Shown here one piece after another: positions 1 to 7,113 of a stretch of DNA of 64,000 nucleotides. Below the pieces are notes generated by a model. It was not told where the DNA came from, did not search any database, and worked only from the letters and a program-made list of their open reading frames with translations. Both the position numbers and the translations under genes were made by a program. Where the stretch lies: NCBI RefSeq assembly GCF_000338875.1, contig NZ_AOMO01000066.1, forward strand, positions 62,001-126,000. Reading direction: 5' to 3'. Numbering within the stretch: position 1 is the first letter of the stretch; every line of letters begins with the position of its first letter. The stretch comes from Vibrio mimicus CAIM 602. Its GTDB lineage: Bacteria > Pseudomonadota > Gammaproteobacteria > Enterobacterales > Vibrionaceae.

Positions 1-1
1 T

Positions 2-163
2 CGTTACCCATTTGTGATTCAACCTTTATACGAGCTCTGTCCACAGCGAGTGATTGCTGGCGATGGTCGAACTGTTGAACAGATTTGGCAGCAAGCGCAG
101 GATTTAGCTTCACTCACCCCAGTACCCATCTGGTTTTCTATTAATGAGAAGAAACAATCATGA
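2..163 (+). CDS. folK: FolK-family pyrophosphokinase, C-terminal fragment (5' end outside window)
   Basis: Only the last 53 codons are present, read in frame from base 2 to a TGA at 161-163. The fragment opens with RYPFVIQPLYELCP, which matches the R-FV-PL-E-P segment near the end of 6-hydroxymethyl-7,8-dihydropterin pyrophosphokinase, the enzyme that pyrophosphorylates the pterin in folate synthesis. It overlaps the uppP start codon by four bases (ATGA), so the two are probably co-transcribed. A second folK copy lies at about 61.1-61.6 kb, so this would be a paralogue. The call rests on a short stretch and on the usual folB-folK-uppP order in Vibrio. Confidence 0.7.
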   Translation, partial: RYPFVIQPLYELCPQRVIAGDGRTVEQIWQQAQDLASLTPVPIWFSINEKKQS

Positions 164-963
164 GTTATTTTGAGTCGTTCATTCTGGCTTTAATTCAAGG
201 CTTTACCGAGTTTTTACCAATTTCTAGCTCAGCTCATCTTATCTTGCCTTCGGCGATTTTAGGTTGGGCAGATCAAGGCTTAGCCTTTGATGTGGCGGTG
301 CATGTCGGGACTTTAGCGGCAGTCGTTATCTATTTCCGTAAAGAAGTGGTCTCTTTGCTGAGCGCCTTTTTTGCCTCGATTTTCAAAGGTGATCGTAGTA
401 AAGAAGCCAAATTGGCATGGTTGATTGTATTAGCAACCATCCCAGCTTGCGTATTTGGTTTCCTTATGAAAGACATTGTCGAGCTGTATTTGCGTAGTGC
501 TTGGGTTATCGCAACAACGACCATCGTGTTTGGCCTGTTGCTGTGGTACGTCGATAAAAACTCCGAACTTAAAGCTGATGAATATCAAGCGGATTGGAAA
601 AAAGCGCTGTTTATTGGTCTTGCTCAAGCGGTGGCGATCATTCCGGGTACATCGCGCTCTGGTGCAACCATTACGGCGGCGCTTTATCTTGGCTTTACTC
701 GTGAAGCTGCGGCGCGTTTTTCGTTCTTAATGTCGATCCCAATCATTGTTTTGGCGGGCAGTTATCTTGGCCTTAAACTGGTTACGAGCGGTGAGCCTGT
801 TCATATGGGATTCCTGCTGACAGGAATTATTACTTCATTTATTAGTGCTTATATCTGTATTCACTTCTTCTTGAAGCTGATTTCGCGTATGGGCATGACC
901 CCATTTGTGATTTACCGTTTACTGCTAGGTGCAGGTCTGTTTGCATTTTTATTGACTCAATAA
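160..963 (+). CDS. uppP: Undecaprenyl-diphosphatase UppP (BacA)
   Basis: Integral membrane enzyme that dephosphorylates undecaprenyl diphosphate to recycle the lipid carrier for peptidoglycan and other cell-wall polymers; overproduction in this family gives bacitracin resistance. The 267-residue protein has the family motifs: Q13-G-F-T-E17 followed by SSSAH near the N-terminus, and PGTSRSG at about 162-168. Several hydrophobic helices span the length, which is normal for the family. The start codon overlaps the stop of the upstream folK fragment, suggesting translational coupling. It is followed by a 114-base gap before ftsB. Confidence 0.97.
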   Translation: MSYFESFILALIQGFTEFLPISSSAHLILPSAILGWADQGLAFDVAVHVGTLAAVVIYFRKEVVSLLSAFFASIFKGDRSKEAKLAWLIVLATIPACVFGFLMKDIVELYLRSAWVIATTTIVFGLLLWYVDKNSELKADEYQADWKKALFIGLAQAVAIIPGTSRSGATITAALYLGFTREAAARFSFLMSIPIIVLAGSYLGLKLVTSGEPVHMGFLLTGIITSFISAYICIHFFLKLISRMGMTPFVIYRLLLGAGLFAFLLTQ

Positions 964-1077
964 TCACGCCATGCGGCGCTCATTTTCCGGGCTTTATGGT
1001 ATAAATGGGCAGCATTAAAATGAGTAACCAGCGTTACGATAGCGTTACGCCGGGTGTGATTGAAAGATGGATAGGTT

Positions 1078-1362
1078 ATGCGAGTGTTTGCTTTGACCCT
1101 GAGCCTATTATTGGTCTGGCTGCTTTACACCCTGATGTGGGGTAAAAACGGTGTGATGGATTTTCGGGCTGTGAACGCAGAAATTGAGGTACAACAACAG
1201 GTGAATGCCAATCTTCATCTGCGTAACCAAGAAATGTTTGCCGAAATAGACGATCTGCGCCAAGGGTTAGATGCGATTGAAGAACGTGCCCGTAATGAAC
1301 TGGGTATGGTCAAAGAAGGGGAAACCTTTTATCGCATTATTGGTGAGGAGTCGCGCCAATGA
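1078..1362 (+). CDS. ftsB: Cell division protein FtsB
   Basis: Small bitopic inner-membrane divisome protein that forms the FtsQ-FtsL-FtsB complex and helps activate septal peptidoglycan synthesis. The 94 residues comprise a short cytoplasmic start, one hydrophobic segment (about 3-20, rich in L, V and W), and a periplasmic coiled coil with repeated L and E/Q positions (about 28-75). The length matches the family. The stop overlaps the ispD start by four bases, the standard ftsB-ispD-ispF arrangement of gammaproteobacteria. A GATAGG ribosome-binding site precedes the ATG. Confidence 0.95.
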   Translation: MRVFALTLSLLLVWLLYTLMWGKNGVMDFRAVNAEIEVQQQVNANLHLRNQEMFAEIDDLRQGLDAIEERARNELGMVKEGETFYRIIGEESRQ

Positions 1363-2057
1363 AAAAGATGATAGCGATAGTGCCAGCTGCTGGTGTTGGC
1401 AGTCGTATGAAAGCGGATCGTCCTAAGCAGTATTTAACCTTGCTGGGTAAAACAGTGCTGGAGCACACGATCGAGCATCTTTTGGCTCACCCGCAGATTG
1501 AGCAAGTCGTGGTCGCCCTAAGTGTGGATGATCCTTACTTTTCAACCTTATCACTCGCCCATAATCCACGAGTGATTCGTGTGGATGGTGGAAAAGAGCG
1601 TGCTGACTCCGTCTTATCTGCGCTCAACTATATTTGCCAGCATCAGCTTAGCGAATGGGTGCTCGTGCATGATGCCGCGCGCCCTTGTGTGACCAATGCC
1701 GATATTACTCAATTGATCTCGACGGCTTTAGATCACCCCGTTGGGGCGATTCTCGCAGCCCCAGTGCGTGACACCATGAAGCGAGGTGATAGTACACAGC
1801 AGATTGATCACACGGTCGATCGTACCGCATTGTGGCATGCACTCACGCCACAAATGTTTCGTGCTGCGCCACTGCGTAGTGCCTTGTTTGAAGCTTTACA
1901 GAATCAGGTGACGATTACCGATGAAGCTTCAGCTTTTGAATGGCGAGGCGAAAAGCCAGCCTTGGTGACGGGTCGCGCTGATAACCTCAAAATCACTCAA
2001 CCTGAAGATCTCGCGTTGGCCGAGTTCTATTTAAGTCGCAATAAGGAAAAATCATGA
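1359..2057 (+). CDS. ispD: 2-C-methyl-D-erythritol 4-phosphate cytidylyltransferase IspD
   Basis: Third enzyme of the MEP isoprenoid pathway: it transfers CMP from CTP to methylerythritol phosphate. The 232-residue protein starts with the nucleotidyltransferase signature PAAGVGSRM followed by RPKQY (about 9-25), and has the VHDAARP segment in the middle, typical of IspD. It overlaps ftsB upstream and ispF downstream by four bases each, so the three are one transcription unit and IspD and IspF act in consecutive stages of the same pathway. Confidence 0.97.
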   Translation: MKKMIAIVPAAGVGSRMKADRPKQYLTLLGKTVLEHTIEHLLAHPQIEQVVVALSVDDPYFSTLSLAHNPRVIRVDGGKERADSVLSALNYICQHQLSEWVLVHDAARPCVTNADITQLISTALDHPVGAILAAPVRDTMKRGDSTQQIDHTVDRTALWHALTPQMFRAAPLRSALFEALQNQVTITDEASAFEWRGEKPALVTGRADNLKITQPEDLALAEFYLSRNKEKS

Positions 2058-2530
2058 TCAGAATTGGCCACGGCTTTGATGTGCACCGTTTTGGCGGCGA
2101 AGGCCCAATCATTATTGGTGGGGTGAAGGTACCTTACGAACAAGGTTTAATTGCACATTCCGATGGTGATGTCGCACTGCATGCCTTAAGTGATGCTTTG
2201 CTTGGTGCAATTGCAGCGGGTGATATTGGTCGCCATTTTCCAGATACGGACGATAAATGGAAAGGGGCAGACAGCCGCGAGCTACTCAAAGATGTTTACC
2301 GTCGTGTGAAGCAGCAAGGCTATGTGCTGGGTAATGCTGACGTCACCATTATTGCGCAAGCGCCGAAAATGGCACCTTATATTCAGGCTATGTGTGCAGC
2401 GATTGCCGAAGATCTGGAAACCGATCTGAGCAACATCAACGTCAAAGCCACGACAACAGAAAAATTAGGTTTTACCGGACGTAAAGAAGGTATTGCCTGT
2501 GAAGCGGTTGTACTTTTGCTCAAAGCTTAA
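2054..2530 (+). CDS. ispF: 2-C-methyl-D-erythritol 2,4-cyclodiphosphate synthase IspF
   Basis: Fifth MEP-pathway enzyme, cyclising CDP-methylerythritol phosphate with release of CMP. The 158-residue protein carries the metal-binding GHGFDVHRF motif (D8, H10) and a second IAHSDGDV motif that supplies another histidine and aspartate. Length is normal for this trimeric enzyme. Its ATG overlaps the ispD stop (ATGA). A 29-base gap separates it from truD, so the operon probably continues. Confidence 0.97.
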   Translation: MIRIGHGFDVHRFGGEGPIIIGGVKVPYEQGLIAHSDGDVALHALSDALLGAIAAGDIGRHFPDTDDKWKGADSRELLKDVYRRVKQQGYVLGNADVTIIAQAPKMAPYIQAMCAAIAEDLETDLSNINVKATTTEKLGFTGRKEGIACEAVVLLLKA

Positions 2531-2559
2531 CTCAACCAATAAAAATTTTTGGAATTAAG

Positions 2560-3645
2560 ATGACTGATATTCTCTCTCCTCTGGCTTATTTGTGCGGTAA
2601 ACCGACTGCAAAAGCCAAACTCAAAGCGCTGCCAGAACACTTCCAAGTGAATGAAGTATTGGGCTATTCCTTGACGGGACACGGCGAACACTTGATGGTG
2701 CGTATTCGTAAGACAGGGGAGAACACCAGCTTTGTGGCGAATGAATTAGCCAAAGCTTGTGGTGTGCCTTCACGTGCTGTGAGCTGGGCTGGCTTAAAAG
2801 ATCGACACGCAGTCACCGAACAGTGGTTGAGTGTGCACCTGCCAAATGGTGAAACACCGGATTTCTCCGCTTTTCTCGCGCAATACCCCAGCATCGAAAT
2901 TCTCGATGTCACACGTCACGATAAAAAGCTGCGCCCGGGTGATTTGCAAGGCAATGAGTTTATCGTCACCTTATCGGAAGTTACCGATGTTCCTGCTGTA
3001 TTAAGCCGTTTAGAAACGGTCGCTGAACTGGGCGTTCCCAATTATTTTGGTAGCCAACGTTTTGGACGTCATGGCAATAACCTCAGTGAAGCACGTCGTT
3101 GGGGGCGTGATAATGTACGTTCACGTAACCAGAATCAGCGCAGTCTGTATCTTTCTGCAGCTCGTTCATGGATTTTCAACCAGATTGTCTCTAAGCGAAT
3201 TGAGCAAGGCTGCTTTGCTCGCTTTATTGAGGGTGACATTGCTTTAGCAGAACAGCAAATGTTCAACGTTGAAGGCGATCTAGCGGTTTGGGATCAGCGC
3301 TTGCTGGCTGGAGAAGTGTCCATTTCTGCCGCTTTGGCTGGAGATAATGCACTACCGACTCTTGGAGCTGCTTTGCAGCTTGAGCAAGCAGAATTGGATG
3401 CCGAGCCAAATTTAATGGCATTGATTCGTGGTAATCGTATGCGCCATGATCGCCGTGCGATCGCTCTCAAAGCACAAAACTTAAGCTGGCAAGTGCAAGA
3501 GGATCAAATCACTCTGCGCTTCTCATTGGATGCAGGCAGTTTTGCGACTTCGCTAGTGCGCGAATTGGTCGAGGAGATCCCTGTCGTTCGTCATTACGAG
3601 CAAGGGAATGAGCAAGAAAGCCGCGATTCTGAGAGTGAAGATTAA
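2560..3645 (+). CDS. truD: tRNA pseudouridine(13) synthase TruD
   Basis: Converts uridine 13 of tRNA-Glu to pseudouridine. The 361-residue protein has the catalytic aspartate D81 in the AGLKDRHA motif and the TruD-family NYFG-QRFG motif at about 161-169; the latter two-thirds holds the inserted TRUD domain. The acidic C-terminal tail (about 348-361) looks dispensable. It sits between ispF and surE in the conserved ispDF-truD-surE-pcm-nlpD-rpoS order known from Escherichia coli and Vibrio. It ends one base before the surE start. Confidence 0.96.
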   Translation: MTDILSPLAYLCGKPTAKAKLKALPEHFQVNEVLGYSLTGHGEHLMVRIRKTGENTSFVANELAKACGVPSRAVSWAGLKDRHAVTEQWLSVHLPNGETPDFSAFLAQYPSIEILDVTRHDKKLRPGDLQGNEFIVTLSEVTDVPAVLSRLETVAELGVPNYFGSQRFGRHGNNLSEARRWGRDNVRSRNQNQRSLYLSAARSWIFNQIVSKRIEQGCFARFIEGDIALAEQQMFNVEGDLAVWDQRLLAGEVSISAALAGDNALPTLGAALQLEQAELDAEPNLMALIRGNRMRHDRRAIALKAQNLSWQVQEDQITLRFSLDAGSFATSLVRELVEEIPVVRHYEQGNEQESRDSESED

Positions 3646-3646
3646 G

Positions 3647-4399
3647 ATGAAAATTCTACTCAGTAATGATGATGGGGTTTACGCACAAGGCATTCATACT
3701 CTGGCAGATGCACTGTGCGATTTGGCGGAGATTGTGATCGTCGCACCGGATCGTAACCGCAGTGGCGCTTCCAACTCGTTGACGTTGGAGCACCCATTGC
3801 GTGTGTCTCAAATTGCGGCCAATACCTACTCGGTACAAGGAACACCAACAGACTGCGTGCATTTCGCACTGAACGAACTAATGAAAGATGATTTACCTGA
3901 TTTGGTGCTGAGTGGGATCAACCACGGTGCCAACTTGGGTGATGATGTGCTTTATTCGGGAACGGTTGCCGCTGCGATGGAAGGGCATTTTCTTGGCGTA
4001 CAGTCGATCGCGTTTTCTCTGACAGGGTCGACTCATTTTGCCAGCGCTGCTCATTTTGTTCGTCAATTTGTAGAGCAACATTTGGCCAAGCCAATTCCGA
4101 CCAATCGCTTACTCAACGTTAACATTCCGGATCTGCCTTTAGAGCAAATTCAAGGTATTGAAGTGACTCGCTTAGGTGCTCGTCATCACGCAGAAAGCAT
4201 GATAAAGCAGAAAGATCCGCGTGGGCATGATATTTATTGGCTTGGTCCTCCGGGCAAAGAGCAAGATGCAGGTCCGGGAACCGATTTTCATGCTATCGAA
4301 CGTGGTTTGGTGTCACTGACGCCGCTGCAGGTTGACTTAACCGCGCATGAGTCACTGCGCAGCATGGATCACTGGTTAAAGGAAAAGGTGAATGGCTAA
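3647..4399 (+). CDS. surE: 5'/3'-nucleotidase and exopolyphosphatase SurE
   Basis: Metal-dependent stationary-phase survival phosphatase acting on nucleoside monophosphates and short polyphosphate. I place the start at 3647 because the protein then begins MKILLSNDDG, as in other SurE proteins. An in-frame ATG at 3608 would add 13 residues inside the end of truD and lacks a good ribosome-binding site. Metal ligands D8, D9, S39 and N92 (GINHGAN) are all present. The 250-residue length is usual. The gene overlaps pcm by eight bases, so the two stress-survival proteins are coupled. Confidence 0.95.
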   Translation: MKILLSNDDGVYAQGIHTLADALCDLAEIVIVAPDRNRSGASNSLTLEHPLRVSQIAANTYSVQGTPTDCVHFALNELMKDDLPDLVLSGINHGANLGDDVLYSGTVAAAMEGHFLGVQSIAFSLTGSTHFASAAHFVRQFVEQHLAKPIPTNRLLNVNIPDLPLEQIQGIEVTRLGARHHAESMIKQKDPRGHDIYWLGPPGKEQDAGPGTDFHAIERGLVSLTPLQVDLTAHESLRSMDHWLKEKVNG

Positions 4400-5018
4400 C
4401 CCAAAAGCCGACAGACTGATTCAATTCTTAACTGAGCAAGGGATCACCTCTCAACCTGTGTTGACGGCAATCCATGCACTGCCACGCGAATTTTTCGTGG
4501 CTCCCGCTATGATGCACCAAGCCTATGACAACAATGCGTTGCCGATCGGCCAAGGCCAAACCATTTCGCAGCCTTACATCGTGGCGAAGATGACAGAGTT
4601 GCTGGCTTTGACCCCGGAAACCAAGGTGTTGGAAATCGGGACAGGTTCTGGATATCAAACTGCGGTTCTCGCAAAACTGGTAAACCATGTTTTTACTGTA
4701 GAGCGGATCAAAACCCTGCAATGGGATGCGAAGCGACGCCTCAAGCAGCTCGACATCTACAATGTATCGACTAAGCATGGTGATGGTTGGCAAGGATGGC
4801 CTGCCCGCGGCCCATTTGATGCGATTTTGGTCACGGCAGCGGCGGCGAAAGTGCCACAAGGACTATTGGAACAGCTTGCAGATGGTGGTCGCATGGTGAT
4901 CCCTGTGGGTGAGGATGAGCAGCATCTCTACAAAATTGTGCGCCAAGGTGATCAGTTTATCTCTGAGCGGGTTGAAGCGGTTCGCTTTGTTCCTCTCGTT
5001 GCCGGGGATTTAGCCTGA
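4392..5018 (+). CDS. pcm: Protein-L-isoaspartate O-methyltransferase
   Basis: Repairs spontaneously damaged isoaspartyl residues by SAM-dependent methylation, important in ageing or stationary cells. The 208-residue protein has the SAM-binding VLEIGTGSGYQTA segment (about 77-90) and the PIMT N-terminal region with PIGQGQTISQPY. It is embedded in the surE-pcm-nlpD-rpoS cluster, overlapping surE by eight bases and touching the nlpD start (stop and start share base 5018). Confidence 0.96.
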   Translation: MANPKADRLIQFLTEQGITSQPVLTAIHALPREFFVAPAMMHQAYDNNALPIGQGQTISQPYIVAKMTELLALTPETKVLEIGTGSGYQTAVLAKLVNHVFTVERIKTLQWDAKRRLKQLDIYNVSTKHGDGWQGWPARGPFDAILVTAAAAKVPQGLLEQLADGGRMVIPVGEDEQHLYKIVRQGDQFISERVEAVRFVPLVAGDLA

Positions 5019-5952
5019 TGACACCTTACTCTTTCCGTCTGGTACTCTTGTTGCTCAGCAGCCTTTTATTTGGCTGTGCGGCACAATCACCTGCGCCAGT
5101 TTCCGGATTGGGTAAAGATTACAACACGATAGAGCGTGGCAGTTATCGTGGAAGTTACTACGAAGTAAAAAAAGGCGACACGCTCTATTTCATCGCTTAT
5201 CTCACAGATAGAGATGTAAATGATCTGATCAGTTACAACGATCTCGCTCCACCTTATACCATTCATCCTGGGCAAAAACTCAAACTCTGGTTACCGAATT
5301 ATACTCCACCAGCCTATGGCGGCACTGGCGGTGCCGCTACTGTGGCTGCGGCTTCAAGCTAGGTTCTGCGGCTGGCAAAACGGCTGCAGCGACCACTGCA
5401 GCTCAGTCTGTGAGTAAAAGCTCTAATGCCAAAAATGCACAAAAAGGCTCAAACAATAGTCAAAATATGACTAAAAAAGATCCAGTTAAGGCGGTTGATC
5501 AAACAAAAACAAAGGAGTATGTTGAACCTGTCGGTAAACAAAATGTTAATGTTAATGTAGCAAATGCTAAACCTTCGAATGAGAAGATAGCGAAGTGGCT
5601 ATGGCCGACAAAGGGTAGAGTCATAAAGAATTTTTCTACGGGTGATCAAGGCAACAAAGGGATAGACATCGCTGGTCAACGTGGTCAGGCTGTCGTTGCT
5701 ACTGCAGAAGGAACCGTAGTGTATTCGGGCAATGCATTACGTGGTTATGGCAACCTAATAATCATAAAACATAATGAGCACTATCTAAGTGCCTATGCCC
5801 ACAATGATCAGCTGCTAGCAAAGGAAGGACAAACAGTGCAAGCAGGCCAGAAAATCGCCACCATGGGAAGCTCTGGAACCAATAGTGTACGCTTGCACTT
5901 TGAGATCCGTTATCAAGGAAAGTCAGTGAATCCAAAACGCTACTTACCTTAA
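5018..5952 (+). pseudogene. nlpD: Murein hydrolase activator NlpD, interrupted by an apparent one-base deletion
   Basis: Two pieces of one gene lie in different frames. The first (5018-5362) encodes a lipoprotein signal with lipobox LLFGC (Cys20), then a LysM peptidoglycan-binding domain (about 45-92). It ends at a TAG at 5360-5362. The second, open through 5952, carries a low-complexity K/N/T-rich linker and an M23/LytM domain. One missing base near 5356-5362 (AGCTAGG where AGCTCAGG would read on) explains the break; restoring it gives 311 residues. The LytM domain has GNKGID where active enzymes have histidine, so it is probably a non-catalytic amidase (AmiC) activator as in E. coli. In E. 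coli the main rpoS promoter lies inside nlpD. I regard the frameshift as a likely sequence error. Confidence 0.88.
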
Positions 5953-6025
5953 CTCATATTGCTTAGGTCATACTGCAAAGGTTGTATCTCGCAATGACTC
6001 GCAAAGTTGCCAGGGGGAGGCCGCT

Positions 6026-7036
6026 ATGAGTGTCAGCAATACCGTAACCAAAGTAGAAGAGTTCGATTTTGAAGATGAAGCACTGGAAGTGCTAGAAGCG
6101 GATGATGAGCTCTCGAGTGATGAAGAATTAGTGACCGCTGAAGGGGCAAGTGATGAAGTTCGCGAAGAGTTTGATGCTTCTGCGAAAAGTCTCGATGCCA
6201 CACAAATGTATCTCAGTGAAATTGGTTTCTCACCTCTACTGACTGCCGAAGAAGAAGTGCTTTATGCTCGTCGTGCTTTACGTGGCGATGAAGCTGCACG
6301 TAAACGCATGATTGAAAGTAACTTGCGTTTAGTCGTTAAAATTTCACGTCGTTACAGTAACCGTGGATTAGCACTGCTCGATCTGATTGAAGAAGGTAAC
6401 CTGGGTTTAATTCGTGCGGTTGAAAAATTCGACCCAGAACGCGGTTTCCGTTTTTCAACTTACGCGACATGGTGGATCCGTCAAACCATCGAACGTGCGC
6501 TGATGAATCAAACGCGCACCATCCGTCTACCGATACATGTTGTCAAAGAGCTGAACATTTATCTGCGCACTGCGCGTGAATTGTCACAACGTCTTGACCA
6601 CGAACCTACGCCAGAAGAAATCGCGCTTGAGCTCGATAAACCGGTTGATGATGTAACGAAGATGCTGCGTCTCAACGAACGTATCAGCTCTGTTGATACA
6701 CCGATTGGTGGCGATGGTGATAAAGCACTGCTGGATATCTTGCCGGACTCCAATAATGCGGATCCTGAGTTTTCGACTCAAGATGATGACATTCGTGAAT
6801 CTCTGCTCAACTGGCTTGATGAACTCAATCCAAAACAGAAAGAAGTCCTTGCTCGTCGTTTTGGTCTGTTGGGTTATGAGCCATCCACTTTGGAAGAAGT
6901 GGGACGTGAGATCAATCTGACTCGTGAGCGTGTACGCCAAATTCAGGTAGAAGGATTACGACGTCTGCGTGAGATCTTGGTGAAACAAGGTTTGAATATG
7001 GAAGCACTGTTTAACGTCGAATACGACGTCAACTAA
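6026..7036 (+). CDS. rpoS: RNA polymerase sigma factor RpoS (sigma-38)
   Basis: Master sigma factor of stationary phase and general stress. The 336-residue protein begins with a long acidic segment (about 10-52), then region 1.2 (about 56-90), region 2 with NLRLVV and the core-binding and -10-recognition helices including STYATWWIRQ (about 95-165), region 3 (about 170-245), and region 4 with the helix-turn-helix ending in TRERVRQIQ (about 265-320). A strong GGGGAGG ribosome-binding site lies 8 bases upstream of the ATG. It follows nlpD by 73 bases and ends at a terminator shared with convergent mutS. Confidence 0.98.
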   Translation: MSVSNTVTKVEEFDFEDEALEVLEADDELSSDEELVTAEGASDEVREEFDASAKSLDATQMYLSEIGFSPLLTAEEEVLYARRALRGDEAARKRMIESNLRLVVKISRRYSNRGLALLDLIEEGNLGLIRAVEKFDPERGFRFSTYATWWIRQTIERALMNQTRTIRLPIHVVKELNIYLRTARELSQRLDHEPTPEEIALELDKPVDDVTKMLRLNERISSVDTPIGGDGDKALLDILPDSNNADPEFSTQDDDIRESLLNWLDELNPKQKEVLARRFGLLGYEPSTLEEVGREINLTRERVRQIQVEGLRRLREILVKQGLNMEALFNVEYDVN

Positions 7037-7061
7037 CCCTTTTTATTCCTTATTTGAACAT

Positions 7062-7092
7062 AAAGGCACTCCTAAGAGTGCCTTTAGTTTTT
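7062..7092. terminator. Bidirectional rho-independent terminator between rpoS and mutS
   Basis: A 10-bp perfect stem (AAAGGCACTC / GAGTGCCTTT, 7062-7071 and 7076-7085) with a CTAA loop is followed by AGTTTTT on the plus strand. On the minus strand the stem is followed by a T-rich stretch as well. It lies between the convergent ends of rpoS and mutS, so it probably serves both. Confidence 0.85.
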
Positions 7093-7113
7093 CTGGTGCA
7101 GAGAAAAGCAGGA

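Noticed and set aside
1020..1148. A 42-codon open frame starting before ftsB in another frame
   Set aside because: It overlaps the ftsB ATG and first 70 bases out of frame, and its codons show no family likeness.
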